Assembly (NCBI GenBank): GCA_903937035.1
Contig: CAIZXS010000021.1
Span: 1 to 45,564 of the forward strand
Length of the DNA stretch: 45,564 nucleotides
DNA from: an uncultured bacterium
Lineage (GTDB): Bacteria > Patescibacteriota > Minisyncoccia > Moranbacterales > UBA2206
Reading direction: 5' to 3'
A program made the position numbers and the translations under genes. The notes under the pieces were generated by a model, which ran no database searches, was not told the origin of the DNA, and saw only the letters and a list, made by a program, of their open reading frames with translations. Below are positions 27,956 through 34,881 of the stretch, one piece after another; within the stretch, counting starts at the first letter, position 1, and the number at the start of each line of letters is the position of its first letter.

Positions 27956-28390
27956 CTAATACACTCCCAGCTTACCTAATTGCTCAGCAATATCATCAGT
28001 ATTTTTTTCAGCATTCTTTTTGTATTCATTCCATTTCACTTCGTCCCAGATTTCCAAGCGATTGTATATTCCAGCAATAATTACATTTTTGTCCAAGCCG
28101 GCATATTCTTTCAAATAATCTGGAATCAAAATTCTCCCCTGCTTATCCGTTTCCACATCAGTCGCTCCCGCAAGCATAAGTCGCACAAAGCTTCTCGTAC
28201 CTGACTCTCCGACTGGAATCGCTCCCAGTTTTTCGGCTAACGCTTGCCAGACCTTCATCGGATAAATAAAAAGGCATTTGTCGAGTCCGCGCGTCACAAC
28301 CACTTTGTTTTTCAGCTCATCGCGAAATTTGCTTGGCACCGCCAATCTTTTTTTCGGATCAATCGAATGTTGGTATTCGCCGATAAACAT
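27956..28390 (-). CDS. mraZ: MraZ transcriptional regulator
   Basis: The 144-residue protein has two tandem AbrB-like (SpoVT) DNA-binding units, each with a DxKxR-type motif: HSIDPKKRLAVPSKFRDEL at residues ~9-27 and ETDKQGRILIPDYLKEYA at ~80-97. MraZ binds repeats near its own promoter and represses the dcw operon. It is the first gene of the nine-gene leftward operon. Putative binding repeats lie at 28411-28425. Confidence 0.96.
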   Translation of the reverse strand: MFIGEYQHSIDPKKRLAVPSKFRDELKNKVVVTRGLDKCLFIYPMKVWQALAEKLGAIPVGESGTRSFVRLMLAGATDVETDKQGRILIPDYLKEYAGLDKNVIIAGIYNRLEIWDEVKWNEYKKNAEKNTDDIAEQLGKLGVY

Positions 28391-28410
28391 AGGTGTTTTT
28401 TATTAGTTCC

Positions 28411-28425
28411 CCACTTTTCACCACT
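28411..28425 (-). promoter_or_regulatory. mraZ: Putative MraZ operator repeats
   Basis: Minus-strand AGTGG occurs at 28425-28421 and 28415-28411, a 10-base period like known MraZ boxes. A third AGTGG lies in the promoter spacer at 28456-28452. The repeats lie downstream of the predicted start, which suits repression. Confidence 0.5.
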
Positions 28426-28443
28426 CATATGGACTATGAATCT

Positions 28444-28472
28444 ATTTTACCCCACTAGCTCGCACTCGTCAA
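28444..28472 (-). promoter_or_regulatory. mraZ: Promoter of the mraZ/dcw operon
   Basis: Minus-strand TTGACG (28472-28467) and TAAAAT (28449-28444) are separated by exactly 17 bases. The predicted start is near 28437, a leader of about 47 bases. Confidence 0.75.
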
Positions 28473-28522
28473 CACATGGAAAACAAATTAAAAGCACCGA
28501 TTTTAAGCCTTTTTAAAAAAAG

Positions 28523-28543
28523 TTATCCACAGGATGTGGACAA
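28523..28543. promoter_or_regulatory. Inverted pair of DnaA-box-like sites
   Basis: TTATCCACA (28523-28531) faces TGTGGACAA (28535-28543) across 3 bases. Both match the DnaA-box core TTNTCCACA. The pair lies between the divergent mraZ and rightward promoters, in an AT-rich stretch of about 200 bases with no gene. Confidence 0.5.
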
Positions 28544-28653
28544 AATTTCGCTTTTCGCATATTTCAAATTAAAAATTATTCATTGCTCATTAAAAAAAAT
28601 ATTTTTCATCAATTTTTAAAATAATAAAATATTCTCTTCTCTAAAAAAATTAC

Positions 28654-28682
28654 TTGCACAATAATCCTAAAAAATGTATAAT
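28654..28682 (+). promoter_or_regulatory. Promoter of the 255-residue hypothetical protein gene
   Basis: TTGCAC (28654-28659) and a perfect TATAAT (28677-28682) are separated by 17 bases. The start near 28689 gives a 30-base leader. Confidence 0.8.
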
Positions 28683-28718
28683 TGTTTTATAAAATAAAAA
28701 TACTAAAACAAAACAAAG

Positions 28719-29486
28719 ATGGAAGAAAAAAATATTAACGATGACAATAAAAATGCGGACAAAATTCAAGCACTCCGTGATATGATTTCTACAGCTGAGA
28801 CAACTCTGCAAGGAGCCAAGTCAATGCTCTTGCAACTTGAAGGCAAGAAAAAAGTCGGCAGAAGAAGAAAAGCCGAAGACTCCGATGATGAAAAAGTAAT
28901 TGAAGGAACTTTCGATGGCCAGATTATGCTGGGAACTGATGGAAAACAATATCCCGTTCCAGCCAACTACGCTTCAAAATCAAAATTAGTCAAAGGCGAC
29001 ATGATGAAGCTGTCAATCACCAGTGATGGCTCCTTTATCTATAAACAAATCGGGCCAGTCATCAGGAAGATGGCAATTGGCACAGTCAACCAGGATACTG
29101 ATGGAAACTATTTTGTCGTGGCCGAAGGCAGAGCCTATCGAGTTTTACTTGCCTCCATTACATACTTCAAAGTAGAACCGGGTGATGAGGTGACACTAGT
29201 CACTCCTCGTGATCTCGACTCTGAATGGGGCGCCATCGAAAACCTCTTGCAAAAATCACGTGAAAAAGAAACGCCAAAAAGAGATGTCAACCAAGACATC
29301 GGCGGATTCAAAAAAATTGACGATATTTTCAACGAAAAACCGACATCATCGGAGCCAGTTGCACAAATGTCACTAGCACCAAAAGATGAGATCATCCCAA
29401 GTAGTGACAATCTTTCAGCTATTGACGAGTGGATGCCCAATCTAGAGGAGCTACGAAAAGAACTTGAAGAAAAAACAAACGAGTAA
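28719..29486 (+). CDS. Conserved-looking hypothetical protein with central beta-rich domain
   Basis: The 255-residue soluble protein has an acidic helical N-terminus (~1-45), a basic patch (GKKKVGRRRK), a central beta-rich domain (~60-175, including GQIMLGTDGKQYPVPANYASKS and KVEPGDEVTLVTPRDL) and a disordered acidic C-terminus. I do not recognise the family. The central domain has the strand-turn spacing of small beta-barrels, and the basic patch suggests nucleic-acid contact, but this is inference. It has a strong promoter of its own and is followed by the GtrA-family gene. Confidence 0.8.
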   Translation: MEEKNINDDNKNADKIQALRDMISTAETTLQGAKSMLLQLEGKKKVGRRRKAEDSDDEKVIEGTFDGQIMLGTDGKQYPVPANYASKSKLVKGDMMKLSITSDGSFIYKQIGPVIRKMAIGTVNQDTDGNYFVVAEGRAYRVLLASITYFKVEPGDEVTLVTPRDLDSEWGAIENLLQKSREKETPKRDVNQDIGGFKKIDDIFNEKPTSSEPVAQMSLAPKDEIIPSSDNLSAIDEWMPNLEELRKELEEKTNE

Positions 29487-29489
29487 TTC

Positions 29490-29616
29490 ATCCCCCACCA
29501 CTTTTTCGCTTTTTTGGAATTATTTTTCTTACACAATAAGCTGCTAAAAAATAATAAACTAACCGACAACCCTCTCTGCCTGCCTCGCAAATGCGAGCGA
29601 AAAAGTGGTGGGGGAT
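29490..29616 (+). repeat. 21-bp perfect inverted repeat enclosing the leader of the GtrA gene
   Basis: Bases 29490-29510 are the exact reverse complement of 29596-29616, with 85 bases between. The right arm contains the G-rich ribosome-binding region (GGTGGGGGAT) of the next gene. A small internal hairpin (CTCGCA/TGCGAG) lies at 29584-29597. If folded in RNA the arms would mask the ribosome-binding site. Confidence 0.7.
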
Positions 29617-29622
29617 AAAAAT

Positions 29623-30273
29623 ATGGAAGAAATAAAAATGACGAAAAAAGACGTCGCGTTTGCGACTGGCGCTGGCCTTCTTATTGGACTCCTATTGCTC
29701 CCTGTCCTAAAAACCGCTAAACCCGAACTCTACTATAGACTATCACTCTGGATCGTGCCATTCTTCCTCATTGCCACTCCCTTTGGGCTAACTGTCGCCT
29801 ATTATATCAGCAAAAAAATTGCCGTCATCTGGCAACTAGGGAAATTCGGTGTCACAGGAGTGATGAATGTTTTGGTTGATATGGGCGTCCTCTCTCTGCT
29901 GATCGCCTTTTTCAGGGATTCCTTCAGAATCGATGCCAAAGATGCGGTCGTCGCCGGGCTAGGAATAATCACCTTCTATTCTCTGTATAAAGCAGCCTCC
30001 TTTATCGTTGCCAATATCAACAGCTACCTTTGGAATAAATATTGGACATTCAACCAAACTGGTGAAAAGAAAACTGAATTTATTCAATTTTTTCTCGTCA
30101 GCGTTCTTGGATTCATCATCAACGTCACCGTTGCCTCATTAGTTTTCCATCTAGGAAACCCAGCAGGAGCTCTCGCACAAGGACAATGGGGCCTAATTGG
30201 CGCCGCCATGGGAAGTATCGTTGGATTGGCTTGGAATTTTATAGGTTACAAGTTTTTCGTTTTCAAAAAATAG
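29623..30273 (+). CDS. GtrA-family membrane protein
   Basis: From ATG 29623 (a GTG at 29605 is possible but lies in the ribosome-binding region) the protein has 216 residues. An N-terminal two-helix extension (~10-60) precedes the GtrA core: FGVTGVMNVLVDMGVLSLL, then NINSYLWNKYWTF, GFIINVTVASLVF and WNFIGYKFFVFKK at the C-terminus. GtrA proteins are four-helix membrane proteins implicated in moving lipid-linked sugars across the membrane for surface glycosylation. The extra N-terminal helices are atypical. Confidence 0.85.
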   Translation: MEEIKMTKKDVAFATGAGLLIGLLLLPVLKTAKPELYYRLSLWIVPFFLIATPFGLTVAYYISKKIAVIWQLGKFGVTGVMNVLVDMGVLSLLIAFFRDSFRIDAKDAVVAGLGIITFYSLYKAASFIVANINSYLWNKYWTFNQTGEKKTEFIQFFLVSVLGFIINVTVASLVFHLGNPAGALAQGQWGLIGAAMGSIVGLAWNFIGYKFFVFKK

Positions 30274-30287
30274 CCCATTTTAACAAG

Positions 30288-30320
30288 AAATCCTGTCGAT
30301 TAGGCAGGATTTTTCTTTTT
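30288..30320 (+). terminator. Intrinsic terminator after the GtrA gene
   Basis: AAATCCTG and CAGGATTT pair across a short loop and are followed by a T-rich run (TTTTCTTTTT). It separates the GtrA gene from dnaX. Confidence 0.8.
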
Positions 30321-30344
30321 GTCTAAATGGTGGTAAGCTGGAAA

Positions 30345-30350
30345 TATAAT
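30345..30350 (+). promoter_or_regulatory. dnaX: -10 element of dnaX
   Basis: A perfect TATAAT lies 13 bases before the dnaX ATG. No good -35 is seen at 16-18 bases. The predicted start near 30357 would give a very short leader. Confidence 0.5.
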
Positions 30351-30363
30351 ACAAAGAATAATT

Positions 30364-32004
30364 ATGTCCCAAACTCTCTACCGCAAATATCGTCCAAAAA
30401 ACTTTTCGGAAATTATCGGACAAGCGCACATTGTGCGCACTCTTTCCAATGCCATTAAAAACAACCGTGTCGCCCACGCCTATCTTTTCACTGGTCCCCG
30501 TGGCACTGGGAAGACCACTTTCGCTAGGATCTTTGCCAAAACCATCAACTGCCAGGACCACACAGATATCAATGCTTGCGAAGAATGCCCAGCTTGCCTC
30601 ACCATCCAATCAGGAAAAACTCTCGATATCATTGAGATTGACGCAGCTTCCAACACTGGCGTGGATAATATCCGCGAGCTGAAAGAAACGATCGCGCTTC
30701 CTCCAACTCTTCTGAAATACAAAGTCTATATTATTGATGAGGCCCACATGCTTTCGACCGGGGCATGGAACGCCCTCCTTAAAACCCTTGAGGAACCGCC
30801 CGCCCATGTCATCTTTATCATGGCCACAACTGAGATCCACAAAGTTCCTGCCACCATCGTTTCTCGCTGTCAGAAATTCGACTTCCCCCGCTGGCCAATG
30901 GCTGACATTATTGAAAAACTAACCATGATTGCCAAGGAAGAAAAAATTAGCGTTGAAAAAGAAGCACTAGAAATGATCGCACTATCAGCCGAAGGCGGAA
31001 TGCGCGACGCTGAATCACTGCTTGGTCAAATCATTGCGCTTGAAGATCAAAATATTTCCGCCAAAGATGTGGAAGAAATTCTGGGCACAGTGGACAAGAG
31101 TTTTATTGGTGATGTGGCGGAAGAAATTGTTTCGAAAAATACAAAAAAAGCATTAGAGAAAATTAATGAACTCATTTCTGGTGGCTATGATTTACAAATA
31201 TTTTCAAAGGCCCTCATTAATCATTTCAGACAACTAATGCTTCTCAAAATTGATGAGAATTTTAAAACCTACTTTGTACGCGAACTAACCCAAGATAAGA
31301 TCGAAAAACTCGTCGCGCAAGCAAAAAATAGTGAACTCTCGCAAATCGTCGCCACCATCGACCTGCTCTTGGTCGCACAAACTAAATTATTTTCTTTCCT
31401 TCTCCCCCAGCTCGCACTCGAAATCGCCATCATCAAAGCCACGCAAAAGTTCCCCGCACCGCAAAAACCCTACACACCGGAAATCACAATAGAAGGCAAT
31501 GCCCAAATCAACCCACACTCAACAATAATCCCAATCACTCCACATGCGCCAGAAAAAAAAATCAACATTGAACAGAAAGTAAGGCCATCAGCTGGAACAC
31601 AAATAAATTCAGACGTCACTATTGATCCAGACACCCTAAAAGGCCGCTGGAACCGCCTGCTCATCGATATTCGCGCCTATAACCATTCCCTCTGCGCACT
31701 CCTCACCAACTGCCAAATCGTGACCACAGAGGGCAACCTCATCACACTTGCCACGCCCTATGAGTTTTATAAGGAAAAACTAGACGATCCGCAAAATAGA
31801 TTGACAATCGAGGATGTTTTTAGTAAGATTCTAGAATTGGCCGTTCGGATCCAGGTGGTCGTCGACAAGACCCTAGCCCCCGTTCAAAACTCCGCCGCCG
31901 ATGATGAAATTGAGCAAGCCAAAGAAAAAGAAAAAACCACCCACGAACAATCATCTCTTCTCAGCTCCGCGATGGAGATTATGGGCGGGAAGATTGTGGA
32001 ATGA
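30364..32004 (+). CDS. dnaX: DNA polymerase III subunit gamma/tau
   Basis: The 546-residue clamp-loader ATPase opens with MSQTLYRKYRPKNFSEIIGQ, the DnaX signature. Walker A is GPRGTGKTT (K50), the zinc module uses C63, C72, C75 and C78, and Walker B is IIDEAH (125-128). The SRC sensor motif is in TIVSRCQKF. Domain III and a Pro-rich linker (~365-420) lead to a C-terminal domain (~415-546). No obvious frameshift heptamer for a short gamma form was noticed. It ends in TGA, supporting the standard code. Confidence 0.96.
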   Translation: MSQTLYRKYRPKNFSEIIGQAHIVRTLSNAIKNNRVAHAYLFTGPRGTGKTTFARIFAKTINCQDHTDINACEECPACLTIQSGKTLDIIEIDAASNTGVDNIRELKETIALPPTLLKYKVYIIDEAHMLSTGAWNALLKTLEEPPAHVIFIMATTEIHKVPATIVSRCQKFDFPRWPMADIIEKLTMIAKEEKISVEKEALEMIALSAEGGMRDAESLLGQIIALEDQNISAKDVEEILGTVDKSFIGDVAEEIVSKNTKKALEKINELISGGYDLQIFSKALINHFRQLMLLKIDENFKTYFVRELTQDKIEKLVAQAKNSELSQIVATIDLLLVAQTKLFSFLLPQLALEIAIIKATQKFPAPQKPYTPEITIEGNAQINPHSTIIPITPHAPEKKINIEQKVRPSAGTQINSDVTIDPDTLKGRWNRLLIDIRAYNHSLCALLTNCQIVTTEGNLITLATPYEFYKEKLDDPQNRLTIEDVFSKILELAVRIQVVVDKTLAPVQNSAADDEIEQAKEKEKTTHEQSSLLSSAMEIMGGKIVE

Positions 32005-32019
32005 AGTCATGAAGCATAA

Positions 32020-32092
32020 AGCATGCAACATGAAACAAAATGCTAGAAATAGCTCATTTCTTGTTACATGTTTTATGTTGCGTGTTACATGA
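32020..32092. repeat. Imperfect inverted repeat of ATGTTGC/GTTACATG units
   Basis: GCATGCAACATGAAACA and TTGTTACATGTTTTATGTTGCG are imperfect reverse complements around GAAATAGCTCATTTC. The element fills the gap between dnaX and tRNA-Gln. It may be a dispersed simple repeat rather than a functional site. Confidence 0.45.
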
Positions 32093-33715
32093 AGATGGGG
32101 AGTAGCCAAGCGGTAAGGCAACGGACTTTGACTCCGTCATGCGAAGGTTCGAATCCTTCCTCCCCAACAATTCAGGACAAAAAGGAGCAAAAGCTCCTTT
32201 TTCCTTTTGTGAAAGCGTTAAAACTGGTTCGGTTTTTCCAAATCCGCCTTTCGGCGTTTCGAAGCTTTTTAAGTCTTCAAACAAATAATTAAACGGCTCC
32301 TTGAGGCTCAAATCAACAACTTTCTTGTCCTTAATTATGAGGTTCGAAGATATTATTGATAGCACTTCTTTTTTAGTGTCCTCGTTCCCATCTTTAAAAA
32401 TTCCGTTCGCCAGTCGCATAAATCTTGCTAGCAGTTCGATAATCCCAAAAATATCCTGCCCATTGCTTTTAATATTCTCAACTTTATTTTCCAGCGTTGC
32501 TTGCTCATTTCGCAAATCTGTCAGCGTGCGATCATAAATGTCGTCTGGTATCTTTCCGTCAATATACTTTTCCACCAATGCGCCCTGCCTTATTTTATTA
32601 CGCTCAAGCAAAAAAGAATTCTTTTCTTCAATATCAATTTGATAGGCATATTGCTTCTGACCCATTTCTTTTGTCGTATCAACAACCAAGTCCAACATTT
32701 TCTCATCAAAGCGTATCTCGGAAAGATTATCGCAAATTTCCTTGTCCACTTCTTCCTCGCGAATGTATTTCTGTGAACACTTTTCTGTGCCTCTTGATTT
32801 CGTGCATCGATAATAAATATACTCGTGTATTTTCTTTTTGTTTTTCTTAATCTTGAATTCGGCCGTCATGCGCAAACCGCAAATGCAATGCATAAATCCA
32901 TGAAACAAAAAATGTTTTTTGTTATCACGCTTTGAGTGCTTTTTTGGCAATAAGACTTTTTGCACTTCGTCAAAAAGGTCTTTGGAAATTATCTGCTCAT
33001 GAATGCCCTTGTGAAGTTCGCCTTTCCAGTTAAAATATCCATAATAAAGCGGATTTTTGAGGATTTTATGAATTGCCGAATGAGAAACTTTCTTGCCAGT
33101 ATTAGAACGCAAGCCGTCCGCATAAAGCTTGTCTGCAAGATTGTTAATCGAATAATTCCTCGAAGCATAGAGCTGAAAAGCGTTTTCGATATATGGTGCC
33201 TGATCCGTGTTTGTTATCAGTTTGCGCGTTTTATGGTCTGTCTGATATCCGACTGGCGGACAACCAGCATATTCTCCGCGCTTTACTTTTTCATTTAGTC
33301 CACGTTTAACATTCTTACTGAGGTCAATCACATACTGGGTGGCAAACCCAAATTCTACTGAAGCGATAAGCGTATTATCATCTGGCAGATATTCTTTTTC
33401 AAAAGTTTTTATGACTTTAATAATTCCTTTTTGCAACATCCATTTCACAGTGCCTTCGTCTTTCGGATTTCTTGCCAGTCGGTCAATTTTCCAGCAAAGA
33501 ATGCCGTCAAATTTTCCCTTTTCAAAATTCTTAATCATTTCGTTGAACACGGGCCGGCCCGGCTCCTTGGCAGATTTTGATTCTTGGTAAATTTGCAAAA
33601 TATCAACATTATCGCGCTTGGCGATTTCTTTCATGGTCGCGATTTGGTCTTCAATGGATTTGGCTTGTCGATCTTCTCCCTCGGAAGACTTTCGAGCATA
33701 AATAACAAACTTCAT
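32054..33715 (-). CDS. Large serine recombinase (integrase), C-terminus antisense to tRNA-Gln
   Basis: The start is ATG 33715 (MKFVIYARKSS), giving 553 residues; the GTG at 33775 would add 20 residues. The N-terminal resolvase domain has Y6-x-R8-x-S10 (catalytic serine S10, S11 adjacent), then DGILCWKIDRLARNP. A recombinase domain follows (AGCPPVGY, SINNLADKL, KNPLYYGYFNWKG), then a zinc ribbon (CICGLRMT...YYRCTKSRGTEKC) and a coiled coil (~390-450). The last ~50 residues (GRKDSNLRMTESK...) are antisense translation of tRNA-Gln and its terminator, so the native C-terminus probably ends earlier or was altered on integration. It marks an integrated element. It is translationally coupled to the small upstream ORF by an ATGA overlap. 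Confidence 0.9.
   Translation of the reverse strand: MKFVIYARKSSEGEDRQAKSIEDQIATMKEIAKRDNVDILQIYQESKSAKEPGRPVFNEMIKNFEKGKFDGILCWKIDRLARNPKDEGTVKWMLQKGIIKVIKTFEKEYLPDDNTLIASVEFGFATQYVIDLSKNVKRGLNEKVKRGEYAGCPPVGYQTDHKTRKLITNTDQAPYIENAFQLYASRNYSINNLADKLYADGLRSNTGKKVSHSAIHKILKNPLYYGYFNWKGELHKGIHEQIISKDLFDEVQKVLLPKKHSKRDNKKHFLFHGFMHCICGLRMTAEFKIKKNKKKIHEYIYYRCTKSRGTEKCSQKYIREEEVDKEICDNLSEIRFDEKMLDLVVDTTKEMGQKQYAYQIDIEEKNSFLLERNKIRQGALVEKYIDGKIPDDIYDRTLTDLRNEQATLENKVENIKSNGQDIFGIIELLARFMRLANGIFKDGNEDTKKEVLSIISSNLIIKDKKVVDLSLKEPFNYLFEDLKSFETPKGGFGKTEPVLTLSQKEKGAFAPFCPELLGRKDSNLRMTESKSVALPLGYSPSSCNTQHKTCNKK
32096..32167 (+). tRNA. tRNA-Gln (anticodon TTG)
   Basis: The 72-base gene folds into a cloverleaf. 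The acceptor TGGGGAG pairs with CTCCCCA, the D arm is GCC/GGC with loop AAGCGGTAA, and the anticodon stem ACGGA/TCCGT holds loop CTTTGAC (anticodon TTG at 32128-32130). The T arm is GAAGG/CCTTC with TTCGAAT. The discriminator is A32167, and CCA is not encoded. It is overlapped on the other strand by the 3' end of the serine recombinase ORF. Confidence 0.97.
32179..32202 (+). terminator. Terminator of tRNA-Gln
   Basis: AAAAAGGAGC pairs with GCTCCTTTTT around AAAA, ending in a T-rich run. It lies 11 bases after the tRNA and within the antisense recombinase ORF. Confidence 0.85.
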
Positions 33716-33843
33716 GGTTTTGAAAAATAATAAATTAAGCCAAAAATGATCAAAATAATTACATAGCCAATCCACTCAGAAAGTGACCAGTTCCAGATTG
33801 ACTTTGCGCCTTTATATCGTAAATTTTTTTGATAATATTTCAT
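33712..33843 (-). CDS. 43-residue single-pass membrane protein coupled to the recombinase
   Basis: The ORF starts at ATG 33843 and its TGA overlaps the recombinase ATG (ATGA). After a basic N-terminus (MKYYQKNLRYKGAK) there is one hydrophobic helix (IGYVIILIIFGLIYYF). An in-frame upstream extension to 33960 would run through the hairpin at 33873-33945 and is judged less likely. Its function is unknown. Confidence 0.55.
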   Translation of the reverse strand: MKYYQKNLRYKGAKSIWNWSLSEWIGYVIILIIFGLIYYFSKP

Positions 33844-33872
33844 TTTTGCATAACAAAAAGGACAACCCCGCT

Positions 33873-33945
33873 TGGACGCAACTTCTAACCGAAGATTGCA
33901 GCAAAGGTTGCCCTTCCTGCTTCGGTTAGTATTTAGTTGCGTCCA
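33873..33945 (-). repeat. Two-part inverted repeat upstream of the recombinase operon
   Basis: TGGACGCAACT (33873-33883) pairs with AGTTGCGTCCA (33935-33945), and TAACCGAAG (33886-33894) pairs with CTTCGGTTA (33920-33928). An internal loop separates the stems, and a 25-base apical loop contains a GCAA/TTGC mini-hairpin. No T-run follows. It could be a leader RNA structure or a recombinase/attachment site. Confidence 0.6.
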
Positions 33946-34149
33946 CTTGCATAATACCATGATTTTGATTTATCTATCAAGGACAGGCTCGCGCATATCC
34001 TCCTAAGAAAATAAACCCCAGCCTCGCCTGATATTTATAATGAAAACCGAATGGTTTTCAAGCTTTCCTTTTAAGGTGGTTTTCTTCCAAACCGTTCAAC
34101 AAGGAAAGCAGAATGAACCAGTGACATTGGAAAATATTTATTCAAGGAA

Positions 34150-34211
34150 GATTTGACTCACTGCGCTTTTTCGCTTCCTGCTGAAAGCGAAAAACCACAG
34201 GCAGTCAAATC
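34150..34211. repeat. Nested inverted repeat
   Basis: GATTTGACT (34150-34158) pairs with AGTCAAATC (34203-34211). Inside, CTTTTTCGCTT pairs with AAGCGAAAAA. Further out, TTGGAAAAT and ATTTTCCAA continue the pairing, suggesting a larger cruciform or structured RNA. Confidence 0.65.
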
Positions 34212-34403
34212 ATCTATTCTTGATTTTCCAACGCCCCTGCTTCATACTGCACATCTGAGAAAGGCTTGGAAGAAAACTTTTTATAATGAAAAAACCTCAG
34301 CGGTTTTCTCAAACTCTTTCCCCTCAAGGTGGGAAAAGAATTGACGCAAGGGGATTGGCAAAAAACTCTTTTAAAATCTTAAGGATTGATTTTTTGCCAA
34401 CCC

Positions 34404-34523
34404 TCCGACAACGAGGCATTTTGCGACACACTCCATTTTGTGGCAAAAACAGTTCTCCGTTGTTACCACACTGCAAACTGTTTTTGACAAAATGGGAGTG
34501 TCGCAAGAATGCTCGTTGTCGGA
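34404..34523. repeat. Long imperfect palindrome, arms about 50 bases
   Basis: The left arm begins TCCGACAACGAG and continues through TTGCGACAC, CATTTTGT and CAAAAACAGTT. The right arm (34475-34523) mirrors it through AACTGTTTTTG, ACAAAATGG, GTGTCGCAA and CTCGTTGTCGGA. The central loop is about 20 bases. Mismatches are few and partly indels, so the structure appears maintained. Confidence 0.75.
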
Positions 34524-34564
34524 CATCAACTCTTTTCCGCCATTTTATCTCCCCACTCCCCCAA

Positions 34565-34586
34565 CCCCTCGCCCCAAGGCGAGGGG
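34565..34586. repeat. GC-rich REP-like hairpin
   Basis: CCCCTCGCC pairs with GGCGAGGGG around CCAA. It resembles the arms of the element at 17516-17665 in composition and pattern. Confidence 0.55.
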
Positions 34587-34881
34587 AGCAAAAGCAACTC
34601 CGAACAAAAACCTTTTCAACTGCGCCTCTGCCAAGATTTCCCCATTTTCGAAGCCCCTGCTTCGTTGCCCACGGCGCGGCCAAATCACAGCTTGGTTCAA
34701 TTCTTCTAATCTTGGCTTATTTGAGCCGTTTTATTTTTTACGGTTAGCCTGTCGCATTTATCGTGCGATTTTACCAAATTACGGAATTGTTTTATTTTTT
34801 ACGCAATGTTCTTTCGGTAGGTAGATCGTATAGGTAGTGTATCTAGATAATGAATTTTCAAATACAATACCTAATACATAG

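Larger units (their letters stand above)
33961..34881. other. Gene-free region made of nested inverted repeats
   Basis: No ORF here has a credible protein or ribosome-binding site. The stretch is filled with hairpins: GAAAACC/GGTTTTC near 34040, CTTTCCTT/AAGGAAAG around 34070-34115, nested arms at 34150-34211, and TTGGCAAAAAA/TTTTTTGCCAA at about 34350-34400. A 120-base palindrome lies at 34404-34523 and a GC hairpin at 34565-34586. Two units starting TTTATAATGAAAA (near 34035 and 34281) share the order GGTTTTC, CTTTCC, AAGGTGG and look like diverged copies. GTTTTATTTTTTACG is repeated directly near 34729 and 34790. Confidence 0.7.

Noticed and set aside
15550-32004. UGA recoding as in some CPR lineages
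   Set aside because: TGA ends dnaX and the small ORF at 33712, and no conserved glycine or tryptophan positions are interrupted by TGA in housekeeping genes.
33844-33960. Longer N-terminus for the 43-residue membrane protein (start at 33960)
   Set aside because: The extension would translate the two-tier hairpin; the internal ATG at 33843 gives a normal basic-plus-TM small protein.
34286-34824. Open frames of 66-153 codons in the repeat-rich region
   Set aside because: They cross the long palindrome and GC hairpin, overlap each other on both strands, and have no domain-like sequence or ribosome-binding site.
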